Source of the DNA: Clusia tigrina
Lineage: Eukaryota > Arthropoda > Insecta > Diptera > Clusiidae
Direction of reading: 5' to 3'
DNA: 64,000 bases
Assembly: GCA_920105625.2 (NCBI GenBank)
Contig: OV050030.1
Location: forward strand, 253,735,889-253,799,888
Part shown: positions 23,401 through 36,022 of the stretch, piece after piece
Layout of the letters: every line of letters starts with the position of its first letter
Numbering within the stretch: position 1 is the stretch's first letter
Position numbers and translations under genes: made by a program
The notes under the pieces: model-generated
What the model saw: only the letters and a program-made list of their open reading frames with translations
What the model was told of the DNA's origin: nothing
Database searches by the model: none

Positions 23401-26400
23401 AATTTTCTAACAATAAAGTACTCGAGCCTCTTGTCAATTTAAGCTATCGCTCAAAGCTACGCTACCCTTGAGTCCCAAATCAAACACTGATAAAACTTCA
23501 AATGGCCCTGACTTCTATACGGTACGTCCTACACCTATCAAAGTTTGCAACATACAATTGCTTGTAACTTTTTACTGGAGCGTCATAAAACCTTGAAATT
23601 TTGTAACAATAAAGTACTCGAGCCTCTTGTCAATTTAAGCTATCACTCAACGCTACGCTACCCTTGAGTCCCAAATCAAACACTGATAAAACTTCAAATG
23701 GCCCTGACTTCTATACGGTACGTCCTACACCTATCAAAGTTTGCAACATACAATTGCTTGTAACTTTTTACTGGAGCGTCATAAAACCTTGAAATTTTGT
23801 AACAATAAAGTACTCGAGCCTCTTGTCAATTTAAGCCATCGCTCAAAGCTTTGCTACCCTTGAGTCTCAAATCAAACACTGATAAAACTTCAAATGGCCC
23901 TAACTTCTATACGGTACGTCCTACAACTATGAAAGTTTGCAACATACAAAGGCTTGTAACTTTTTACTGAAGCGTCATAAAGCCTTGAAATTTTGTAACA
24001 GTAAAGAACTCGAGCCTCTTGTCAATTTAAGTTATCGTTCAAAGCTATGCTACCGTTGAGTCCCAAATCAAACACTGATAAAACTTCAAATGGCCCTACC
24101 TTCTATACGGTCCGTCCTGCACCTATCAAAGTTTGCAACATATAAATGCTTGTAACTTTTTACTGGAGGGTCATAGAACCTTGAAATTTTGTGACAATGA
24201 AGTACTATTTTTCTTATCAATTTAAGCTATTTCTCATAGCTACCCTTCAGTCCCAAATAAAACACTGCTAAAACTTTAAATGGCTCTTAAATTCTATACG
24301 GTACGTCCTACACCTATCAAAGTTTGTAACATACAAATGCTTGTAACTTTTTACTGGAGCTTCATAAAACCTTGAAATTCTGTAACAATAAAGTACTCGA
24401 GCCTCTTGTCAATTTAAGCTATCGCGCAAAGCTATGCTACCCTTGAGTCCCAAATCAAACACTGATAAAACTTGAAATGGCCCTAAGTTCTATACAGTAC
24501 GTCCTACACCTATCAAAGTTTGCAACATACAAATGCTTGTAACTTTTTACTGGAGCGTCATAAAACCTTGAAATTTTGTAACAATAAAGTACCCGAGCCT
24601 CTTGTCAATTTAAGTTATCGCTCAAAGCTATGCTACTCTTGAGTCCCAAATAAAACACTGATAAAACTTCAAATGGCCCTAAATTCTATACGGTACGTCA
24701 TACACCTATCAAAGTTTGTAACATACAAATGCTTGTAACTTTTTACTGAAGCGTCATAAAGCCTTGAAATTTGGAACAATAAAGAACTCGAGCCTCTTGT
24801 CAATTTAAGTTATCGCTCAAAACTATGCTACCCTTGAGTCCCAAATCAAACACTGATAAAACTTCAAATGGCCCTACCTTCTATACGGTACGTCCTGCAC
24901 CTATCAAAGTTTGCAAGATATAAATGTTTGTAACTTTTTACTGGAGCGTCATAAAACCTTGAAATTTTGTAACAATAAAGTACTCGAGCCTCTTGTCAAT
25001 TTAAGCTATCGCTCAAAGCTATGCTACCCTTGAGTCCCAAATCAAACACAGATACAACTTCAAATGGCCCTAATTTCTATACGGTACGTCCTACACCTAT
25101 CAAAGTTTGCCACATACAAATGCTTGTATCATTTTACTGGAGCGTCATAAAACCTTGAAATTTTGTAACAATAAAGTACTCGAGCCTCTTGTCAATTTAA
25201 GCTATCGCGCAAAGCTATGCTACCCTTGAGTCCCAAATCAAACACTGATAAAACTTGAACTGGCCCTAAGTTCTATACAGTACGTCCTACACCTATCAAA
25301 GTTTGCAACATACAAATGCTTGTAACTTTTTACTGAAGCGTCATAAAACCTTGAAATTTTGTAACAATAAAGTACTCGAGCCTCTTGTCAATTTAAGCTA
25401 TCGCTCAAAGCTTCGCTACCGTTGAGTCCCAATTCAAACACTGATAAAACTTCAAATGGCCCTAACTTCTACACGGTGCATTTTATACCAATCAAAGTTT
25501 GCAACATACAAATGCTTGTAACTTTTTACTGGAGCGTCATAAAACCTTGAAATTTTGTAACAAAAAAGTACTCGAGCCTCTTGTCAATTTAAGCCATCGC
25601 TCAAAGCTTTGCTACCCTTGAGTCTCAAATCAAACACTGATAAAACTTCAAATGGCCCTAACTTCTATACGGTACGTCCTACAACTATGAAAGTTTGCAA
25701 CATACAAATGCTTGTAACTTTTTACTGAAGCGTCATAAAACCTTGAAATTTTGTAACAATAAAGTACTCGAGCCTCTTGTCAATTTAAGCTATCGCTCAA
25801 AGCTATGCTACCCTTGAGTCCCAAATCAAACACAGATAAAACTTAAAATGGCCCTAATTTCTGTACGGTACGTCCTACACCTATCAAAGTTTGCAACATA
25901 CAAATGCTTGTATCATTTTACTGGAGCGTCATAAAACCTTGAAATTTTGTAACAATAAAGTACTCGAGCCTCTTGTCAATTTAAGCTATCGCGCAAAGCT
26001 ATGCTACCCTTGAGTCCCAAATCAAACACTGATAAAACTTGAAATGGCCCTAAGTTCTATACAGTACGTCCTACACCTATCAAAGTTTGCAACATACAAA
26101 TGCTTGTAACTTTTTACTGGAGCGTCATAAAACCTTGAAATTTTGTAACAATAAAGTACCCGAGCCTCTTGTCAATTAAAGTTATCGCTCAAAGCTATGC
26201 TACTCTTGAGTCCCAAATAAAACACTGATAAAACTTCAAATGGCCCTAAATTCTATACGGTACGTCATACACCTATCAAAGTTTGTAACATACAAATGCT
26301 TGTAACTTTTTACTGAAACGTCATAAAGCCTTGAAATTTTGTAACAATAAAGAACTCGAGCCTCTTGTCAATTTAAGTTATCGCTCAAAACTATGCTACC

Positions 26401-28800
26401 CTTGAGTCCCAAATCAAACACTGATAAAACTTCAAATGGCCCTACCTTCTATACGGTACGTCCTGCACCTATCAAAGTTTGCAACATGTAAATATTTGTA
26501 ACTTTTTACTGGAGGGTCATAGAACCTTGAAATTTTGTGACAATGAAGTAGTATTTTTCTTATCAATTTAAGCTATTGCTCATAGCTACCCTTCAGTCCC
26601 AAATCAAACACTGCTAAAACTTTAAATGGCTCTTAAAGTCTATACGGTACGTCCTACACCTATCAAAGTTTGCAACATACAAATGCTTGTAACTTTTTAC
26701 TGGAGCTTCATAAAACCTTGAAATTCTGTAACAATAAAGTACTCGAGCCTCTTGTCAATTTAAGTTATCGCTCAAAGCTATGCTACCCTTAAATCCCAAA
26801 TCAAACACTGATAAAACTTCAAATGGCCCTAACTTCTATACGGTGCATTTTATACCAATCAAAGTTTGCAACATACAAATGCTTGTAACTTTTTACTGGA
26901 GCGTCATAAAACCTTGAAATTTTGTAACAATAAAGTACTCGAGCCTCTTGTCAATTTAAGTTATCGTTCAAAGCTATGCTACCGTTGAGTCCCAAATCAA
27001 ACACTGATAAAACTTCAAATGGCCCTACCTTCTATACGGTACGTCCTGCACCTATCAAAGTTTGCAACATATAAATGCTTGTAACTTTTTACTGGAGGGT
27101 CATAGAACCTTGAAATTTTGTGACAATGAAGTACTATTTTTCTTATCAATTTAAGCTATTTCTCATAGCTACCCTTCAGTCCCAAATAAAACACTGCTAA
27201 AACTTTAAATGGCTCTTAAATTCTATACGGTACGTCCTACACCTATCAAAGTTTGTAACATACAAATGCTTGTAACTTTTTACTGGAGCTTCATAAAACC
27301 TTGAAATTCTGTAACAATAAAGTACTCGAGCCTCTTGTCAATTTAAGCTATCGCGCAAAGCTATGCTACCCTTGAGTCCCAAATCAAACACTGATAAAAC
27401 TTGAAATGGCCCTAAGTTCTATACAGTACGTCCTACACCTATCAAAGTTTGCAACATACAAATGCTTGTAACTTTTTACTGGAGCGTCATAAAACCTTGA
27501 AATTTTGTAACAATAAAGTACCCGAGCCTCTTGTCAATTTAAGTTATCGCTCAAAGCTATGCTACTCTTGAGTCCCAAATAAAACACTGATAAAACTTCA
27601 AATGGCCCTAAATTCTATACGGTACGTCCTACACCTATCAAAGTTTGTAACATACAAATGCTTGTAACTTTTTACTGAAGCGTCATAAAGCCTTGAAATT
27701 TTGTAACAATAAAGAACTCGAGCCTCTTGTCAATTTAAGTTATCGCTCAAAACTATGCTACCCTTGAGTCATAAATCAAACACTGATAAAACTTCAAATG
27801 GCCCTACCTTCTATACGGTACGTCCTGCACCTATCAAAGTTTGCAACTTATAAATGTTTGTAACTTTTTACTGGAGGGTCATAGAACCTTGAAATTTTGT
27901 GACAATGAAGTACTCTTTTTCTTTTCAATTTAAGCTATTGCTCATAGCTACCCTTCAGTCCCAAATCAAACAATGCTAAAACTTTAAATGGCTCTTAAAG
28001 TCTATACGGTACCTCCTACACCTATCAAAGTTTGCAACATACAAATGCTTGTAACTTTTTACTGGAGCTTCATAAAACCTTGAAATTCTGTAACAATAAA
28101 GTACTCGAGCCTCTTGTCAATTTAAGCTATCGCGCAAAGCTATGCTACCCTTGAGTCCCAAATCAAACACAGATAAAACTTCAAATGGCCCTAATTTCTA
28201 TACGGTACGTCCTACACCTATCAAAGTTTGCAACATACAAATGCTTGTATCATTTTACTGGAGCGTCATAAAACCTTGAAATTTTGTAACAATAAAGTAC
28301 TCGAGCCTCTTGTCAATTTAAGCTATCGCTCAAAGCTACGCTACCCTTGAGTCCCAAATCAAACACTGATAAAACTTCAAATGGCCCTGACTTCTATACG
28401 GTACGTCCTACACCTATCAAAGTTTGCAACATACAATTGCTTGTAACTTTTTACTGGAGCGTCATAAAACCTTGAAATTTTGTAACAATAAAGTACTCGA
28501 GCCTCTTGTCAATTTAAGCTATCACTCAACGCTACGCTACCCTTGAGTCCCAAATCAAACACTGATAAAACTTCAAATGGCCCTGACTTCTATACGGTAC
28601 GTCCTACACCTATCAAAGTTTGCAACATACAATTGCTTGTAACTTTTTACTGGAGCGTCATAAAACCTTGAAATTTTGTAACAATAAAGTACTCGAGCCT
28701 CTTGTCAATTTAAGCCATCGCTCAAAGCTTTGCTACCCTTGAGTCTCAAATCAAACACTGATAAAACTTCAAATGGCCCTAACTTCTATACGGTACGTCC
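19680..28800 (+). repeat. Tandem duplication inside the array, offset 5075 bp then 4879 bp
   Basis: AGATATAAAT at 19841 recurs at 24916, TTCTACACGGTGCATT at 20398 (ACGG) recurs at 25473, and ATGTAAATAT at 21411 recurs at 26486; each offset is 5075. Further on, GCAACTTATAAATG and TACAACTATG recur at offset 4879 (22962 to 27841; 23922 to 28801). The change is exactly one 196-bp monomer. It was lost from the second copy near 26.95 kb, where the unit with GCCATCGCTC and TACAACTATG is missing. Confidence 0.85.
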
Positions 28801-31800
28801 TACAACTATGAAAGTTTGCAACATACAAATGCTTGTAACTTTTTACTGAAGCGTCATAAAGCCTTGAAATTTTGTAACAATAAAGAACTCGAGCCTCTTG
28901 TCAATTTAAGTTATCGTTCAAAGCTATGCTACCGTTGAGTCCCAAATCAAACACTGATAAAACTTCAAATGGCCCTACCTTCTATACGGTACGTCCTGCA
29001 CCTATCAAAGTTTGCAACATATAAATGCTTGTAACTTTTTACTGGAGGGTCATAGAACCTTGAAATTTTGTGACAATGAAGTACTATTTTTCTTATCAAT
29101 TTAAGCTATTTCTCATAGCTACCCTTCAGTCCCAAATAAAACACTGCTAAAACTTTAAATGGCTCTTAAATTCTATACGGTACGTCCTACACCTATCAAA
29201 GTTTGTAACATATAAATGCTTGTAACTTTTTACTGGAGCTTCATAAAACCTTGAAATTCTGTAACAATAAAGTACTCGAGCCTCTTGTCAATTTAAGCTA
29301 TCGCGCAAAGCTATGCTACCCTTGAGTCCCAAATCAAACACTGATAAAACTTGAAATGGCCCTAAGTTCTATACAGTACGTCCTACACCTATCAAAGTTT
29401 GCAACATACAAATGCTTGTAACTTTTTACTGGAGCGTCATAAAACCTTGAAATTTTGTAACAATAAAGTACCCGAGCCTCTTGTCAATTTAAGTTATCGC
29501 TCAAAGCTATGCTACTCTTGAGTCCCAAATAAAACACTGATAAAACTTCAAATGGCCCTAAATTCTATACGGTACGTCATACACCTATCAAAGTTTGTAA
29601 CATACAAATGCTTGTAACTTTTTACTGTAGCGTCATAAAGCCTTGAAATTTTGTAACAATAAAGAACTCGAGCCTCTTGTCAATTTAAGTTATCGCTCAA
29701 AACTATGCTACCCTTGAGTCATAAATCAAACACTGATAAAACTTCAAATGGCCCTACCTTCTATACGGTACGTCCTGCACCTATCAAAGTTTGCAACTTA
29801 TAAATGTTTGTAACTTTTTACTGGAGGGTCATAGAACCTTGAAATTTTGTGACAATGAAGTACTCTTTTTCTTATCAATTTAAGCTATTGCTCATAGCTA
29901 CCCTTCAGTCCCAAATCAAACACTGCTAAAACTTTAAATGGCTCTTAAAGTCTATACGGTACGTCCTACACCTATCAAAGTTTGCAACATACAAATGCTT
30001 GTAACTTTTTACTGGAGCTTCATAAAACCTTGAAATTCTGTAACAATAAAGTACTCGAGCCTCTTGTCAATTTAAGCTATCGCGCAAAGCTATGCTACCC
30101 TTGAGTCCCAAATCAAACACAGATAAAACTTCAAATGGCCCTAATTTCTATACGGTACGTCCTACACCTATCAAAGTTTGCAACATACAAATGCTTGTAT
30201 CATTTTACTGGAGCGTCATAAAACCTTGAAATTTTGTAACAATAAAGTACTCGAGCCTCTTGTCAATTTACGCTATCGCTCAAAGCTACGCTACCCTTGA
30301 GTCCCAAATCAAACACTGATAAAACTTCAAATGGCCCTGACTTCTATACGGTACGTCCTACACCTATCAAAGTTTGCAACATACAATTGCTTGTAACTTT
30401 TTACTGGAGCGTCATAAAACCTTGAAATTTTGTAACAATAAAGTACTCGAGCCTCTTGTCAATTTAAGCTATCACTCAACGCTACGCTACCCTTGAGTCC
30501 CAAATCAAACACTGATAAAACTTCAAATGGCCCTGACTTCTATACGGTACGTCCTACACCTATCAAAGTTTGCAACATACAATTGCTTGTAACTTTTTAC
30601 TGGAGCGTCATAAAACCTTGAAATTTTGTAACAATAAAGTACTCGAGCCTCTTGTCAATTTAAGCCATCGCTCAAAGCTTTGCTACCCTTGAGTCTCAAA
30701 TCAAACACTGATAAAACTTCAAATGGCCCTAACTTCTATACGGTACGTCCTACAACTATGAAAGTTTGCAACATACAAATGCTTGTAACTTTTTACTGAA
30801 GCGTCATAAAGCCTTGAAATTTTGTAACAATAAAGAACTCGAGCCTCTTGTCAATTTAAGTTATCGTTCAAAGCTATGCTACCGTTGAGTCCCAAATCAA
30901 ACACTGATAAAACTTCAAATGGCCCTACCTTCTATACGGTACGTCCTGCACCTATCAAAGTTTGCAACATATAAATGCTTGTAACTTTTTACTGGAGGGT
31001 CATAGAACCTTGAAATTTTGTGACAATGAAGTACTATTTTTCTTATCAATTTAAGCTATTTCTCATAGCTACCCTTCAGTCCCAAATAAAACACTGCTAA
31101 AACTTTAAATGGCTCTTAAATTCTATACGGTACGTCCTACACCTATCAAAGTTTGTAACATACAAATGCTTGTAACTTTTTACTGGAGCTTCATAAAACC
31201 TTGAAATTCTGTAACAATAAAGTACTCGAGCCTCTTGTCAATTTAAGCTATCGCGCAAAGCTATGCTACCCTTGAGTCCCAAATCAAACACTGATAAAAC
31301 TTGAAATGGCCCTAAGTTCTATACAGTACGTCCTACACCTATCAAAGTTTGCAACATACAAATGCTTGTAACTTTTTACTGGAGCGTCATAAAACCTTGA
31401 AATTTTGTAACAATAAAGTACCCGAGCCTCTTGTCAATTTAAGTTATCGCTCAAAGCTATGCTACTCTTGAGTCCCAAATAAAACACTGATAAAACTTCA
31501 AATGGCCCTAAATTCTATACGGTACGTCATACACCTATCAAAGTTTGTAACATACAAATGCTTGTAACTTTTTACTGAAGCGTCATAAAGCCTTGAAATT
31601 TTGTAACAATAAAGAACTCGAGCCTCTTGTCAATTTAAGTTATCGCTCAAAACTATGCTACCCTTGAGTCATAAATCAAACACTGATAAAACTTCAAATG
31701 GCCCTACCTTCTATACGGTACGTCCTGCACCTATCAAAGTTTGCAACTTATAAATGTTTGTAACTTTTTACTGGAGGGTCATAGAACCTTGAAATTTTGT

Positions 31801-32430
31801 GACAATGAAGTACTCTTTTTCTTATCAATTTAAGCTATTGCTCATAGCTACCCTTCAGTCCCAAATCAAACACTGCTAAAACTTTAAATGGCTCTTAAAG
31901 TCTATACGGTACGTCCTACACCTATCAAAGTTTGCAACATACAAATGCTTGTAACTTTTTACTGGAGCTTCATAAAACCTTGAAATTCTGTAACAATAAA
32001 GTACTCGAGCCTCTTGTCAATTTAAGCTATCGCGCAAAGCTATGCTACCCTTGAGTCCCAAATCAAACACAGATAAAACTTCAAATGGCCCTAATTTCTA
32101 TACGGTACGTCCTACACCTATCAAAGTTTGCAACATACAAATGCTTGTATCATTTTACTGGAGCGTCATAAAACCTTGAAATTTTGTAACAATAAAGTAC
32201 TCGAGCCTCTTGTCAATTTAAGCTATCGCTCAAAGCTACGCTACCCTTGAGTCCCAAATCAAACACTGATAAAACTTCAAATGGCCCTGACTTCTATACG
32301 GTACGTCCTACACCTATCAAAGTTTGCAACATACAATTGCTTGTAACTTTTTACTGGAGCGTCATAAAACCTTGAAATTTTGTAACAATAAAGTACTCGA
32401 GCCTCTTGTCAATTTAAGCTATCACTCAAC
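21970..32430 (+). repeat. Higher-order repeat, period 1950 bp (10-mer)
   Basis: TACAACTATG occurs at 21972 and 23922, then at 28801 and 30751. TTGCAACTTATAAATG occurs at 27841, 29791 and 31741. All spacings within each run are 1950, which equals eight 196-bp plus two 191-bp monomers. The copies form two clusters, because the 5-kb duplication placed other units between them (about 24.75-26.95 kb). Confidence 0.88.
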
Positions 32431-32681
32431 GCTATGCTACCCATGAGTCCCAAATCAAACACTGTTAAAACTTCAAATGGCCCTTACTTCTATACGGTAC
32501 GTCCTACACCTATCAAAGTTTGCAACATATAAATGCTTGTAACTTTTTACTGGAGGGTCATAGAACCTTGAAATTTTGTAACAATGAAGTACTCTTTTTC
32601 TTATCAATTTAAGTTATTTCTCATAGCTACCCTTCAGTCCCAAATAAAACACTGCTAAAACTTTAAATGGCTCTTAAATTC

Positions 32682-32868
32682 TATACGGTACGTCCTACAC
32701 CTATCAAAGTTTGTAACATACAAATGCTTGTAACTTTTTACTGGAGCGTCATAAAACCTTGAAATTTTGTAACAATAAAGTAGTTTCTTATCAATTTAAG
32801 CTATTGCTCATAGCTACCCTTCAGTCCCAAATCAAACACTGCTAAAACTTTAAATGGCTCTTAAAGTC
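32682..32868 (+). repeat. Hybrid 187-bp satellite monomer
   Basis: The first part is of the 196-bp type up to AACAATAAAG (32771-32780). It then joins the B-type second half with a shortened T-run, TAGTTTCTTATCAA. The unit is 187 bp, four less than B-type. It looks like the product of unequal exchange or conversion between subtypes. Confidence 0.8.
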
Positions 32869-35800
32869 TATACGGTACGTCCTACACCTATCAAAGTTTG
32901 CAACATACAAATGCTTGTAACTTTTTACTGGAGCTTCATAAAACCTTGAAAGTCTGTAACAATAAAGTACTCGAGCCTCTTGTCAATTTAAGTTATCGCT
33001 CAAAGCTATGCTACCCTTGAGTCCCAAATCAAACACTGATAAAACTTCAAATGGCCCTAACTTCTATACGGTGCATTTTATACCAATCAAAGTTTGCAAC
33101 ATACAAATGCTTGTAACTTTTTACTGGAGCGTCATAAAACCTTGAAATTTTGTAACAATAAAGTACTCGAGCCTCTTGTCAATTTAAGCCATCGCTCAAA
33201 GCTTTGCTACCCTTGAGTCTCAAATCAAACACTGATAAAACTTCAAATGGCCCTAACTTCTATACGGTACGTCCTACAACTATGAAAGTTTGCAACATAC
33301 AAATGCTTGTAACTTTTTACTGAAGCGTCATAAAACCTTGAAATTTTGTAACAATAAAGTACTCGAGCCTCTTGTCAATTTAAGCTATCGCTCAAAGCTA
33401 TGCTACCCTTGAGTCCCAAATCAAACACAGATAAAACTTCAAATGGCCCTAATTTCTATACGGTACGTCCTACACCTATCAAAGTTTGCAACATACAAAT
33501 GCTTGTATCATTTTACTGGAGCGTCATAAAACCTTGAAATTTTGTAACAATAAAGTACTCGAGCCTCTTGTCAATTTAAGCTATCGCTCAAAGCTACGCT
33601 ACCTTTGAGTCCCAAATCAAACACTGATAAAACTTCAAATGGCCCTGACTTCTATACGGTACGTCCTACACCTATCAAAGTTTGCAACATACAATTGCTT
33701 GTAACTTTTTACTGGAGCGTCATAAAACCTTGAAATTTTGTAACAATAAAGTACTCGAGCCTCTTGTCAATTTAAGCTATCACTCAACGCTATGCTACCC
33801 ATGAGTCCCAAATCAAACACTGTTAAAACTTCAAATGGCCCTTACTTCTATACGGTACGTCCTACACCTATCAAAGTTTGCAACATATAAATGCTTGTAA
33901 CTTTTTACTGGAGGGTCATAGAACCTTGAAATTTTGTGACAATGAAGTACTCTTTTTCTTATCAATTTAAGCTATTTCAAATAGCTACCCTTCAGTCCCA
34001 AATAAAACATTGCTAAAACTTTAAATGGCTCTTAAATTATATACGGTACGTCCTACACCTATCAAAGTTTGTAACATACAAATGCTTGTAACTTTTTACT
34101 GGAGCGTCATAAAACCTTGAAATTTTGTAACAATAAAGTACTCGAGCCTCTTGTCAATTTAAGCTATCGCTCAAAGCTACGCTACCGTTGAGTCCCAAAT
34201 CAAACACTGATAACACTTCAAATGGCCCTAACTTCTATACGGTACGTCCTACACCTATCAAAGTTTGCAACATACAAATGCTTGTAACTTTTTACTGGAG
34301 CGTCATAAAACCTTGAAATTTTGTAACAATAAAGTACTCGAGCCTCTTGTCAATTTAAGCTATCACTCAACGCTATGCTACCCATGAGTCCCAAATCAAA
34401 CACTGTTAAACCTTCAAATGGCCCTTACTTCTATACGGTACGTCCTACACCTATCAAAGTTTGCAACATACAAATGCTTGTAACTTTTTACTGGAGGGTC
34501 ATAGAACCTTGTAATTTTGTGACAATGAAGTAGTCTTTTTCTTATCAATTTAAGCTATTGCTCATAGCTACCCTTCAGTCCCAAATCAAACACTGCTAAA
34601 ACTTTAAATGGCTCTTAAAGTCTATACGGTACGTCCTACCCCTATCAAAGTTTGCAACATACAAATGCTTGTAACTTTTTACTGGAGCTTCATAAAACCT
34701 TGAAATTCTATAACAATAAAGTACTCGATCCTCTTGTCAATTTAAGTTATCGCTCAAAGCTATGCTACCCTTGAGTCCCAAATCAAACACTGATAAAACT
34801 TCAAATGGCCCTAACTTCTATACGGTACGTCCTGCACCTATCAAAGTTTGCAACATATAAATGTTTGTAACTTTTTACTGGAGGGTCATAGAACCTTGTA
34901 ATTTTGTGACAATGAAGTAGTCTTTTTCTTATCAATTTAAGCTATTGCTCATAGCTACCCTTCAGTCCCAAATCAAACACTGCTAAAACTTTAAATGGCT
35001 CTTAAAGTCTATACGGTACGTCCTACACCTATCAAAGTTTGCAACATACAAATGCTTGTAACTTTTTACTGGAGCTTCATAAAACCTTGAAATTCTGTAA
35101 CAATAAAGTACTCGAGCCTCTTGTCAATTTAAGTTATCGCTCAAAGCTATGCTACCCTTGAGTCCCAAATCAAACACTGATAAAACTTCAAATGGCCCTA
35201 ACTTATATACGGTACGTCCTACACCTATCAAAGTTTGCAACATACAAATGCTTGTAACTTTTTACTGGAGCGTCATAAAACCTTGAAATTTTGTAACAAT
35301 AAAGTACTCGAGCCTCTTGTCAATTTAAGCTATCGCTCAAAGCTACGCTACCGTTGAGTCCCAAATCAAACACTGATAACACTTCAAATGGCCCTAACTT
35401 CTATACGGTACGTCCTACACCTATCAAAGTTTGCAACATACAAATGCTTGTAACTTTTTACTGGAGCGTCATAAAACCTTGAAATTTTGTAACAATAAAG
35501 TACTCGAGCCTCTTGTCAATTTAAGCTATCACTCAACGCTATGCTACCCATGAGTCCCAAATCAAACACTGTTAAACCTTCAAATGGCCCTTACTTCTAT
35601 ACGGTACGTCCTACACCTATCAAAGTTTGCAATATACAAATGCTTGTAACTTTTTACTGGAGCGTCATAAAACCTTGAAATTTTGTAACAATAAAGTACT
35701 CGTGCCTCTTGTCAATTTAAGCTATCGCGCAAAGCTATGCTACCCTTGAGTCCCAAATCAAACACTAATAAAACTTGAAATGGCCCTAAGTTCTATACAG

Positions 35801-35982
35801 TACGTCCTACACCTATCAAAGTTTGCAACATACAAATGCTTGTAACTTTTTACTGGAGCGTCATAAAACCTTGAAATTTTGTAACAATAAAGTACCCGAG
35901 CCTCTTGTCAATTAAAGTTATCGCTCAAAGCTATGCTACTCTTGAGTCCCAAATAAAACACTGATAAAACTTCAAATGGCCC

Positions 35983-35991
35983 TAAATTCTA
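35983..35991 (+). repeat. Left target-site duplication of LINE-2
   Basis: TAAATTCTA, the last satellite bases before LINE-2, is repeated at 40139-40147. In uninterrupted monomers this reads CCCTAAATTCTATACGG, so the site lies just before the landmark. The first T could instead belong to the element tail, making it 8 bp. Confidence 0.9.
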
Positions 35992-36022
35992 AGATCGTGC
36001 ATTTGTTTAGACGTGTCTCGCT

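Larger units (their letters stand above)
3464..35991 (+). repeat. Satellite array, first block, 196-bp monomer
   Basis: The block is a head-to-tail tandem satellite in one orientation throughout. Successive copies of the landmark TATACGGTAC start at 3480, 3671, 3867, 4063, 4259 and 4455, giving spacings of 191, 196, 196, 196 and 196. Roughly 165 monomers fill 32.5 kb. Monomers of one subtype are nearly identical, while subtypes differ at fixed diagnostic positions: TCCTACACC, TCATACACC or TCCTGCACC after the landmark; ACTGGAGCG, ACTGAAGCG or ACTGCAGCT in the middle; ACCCTTGAG, ACCGTTGAG or ACCCATGAG near the end. No convincing coding frame, tRNA or CENP-B-box match was seen. Gene-free satellite on this scale is typical of centromeric or pericentromeric heterochromatin. 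Confidence 0.98.

Noticed and set aside
3464..35991. CRISPR-like regular repeats
   Set aside because: The whole 196-bp unit is repeated with no unique spacers, no cas genes are present, and the context is eukaryotic.
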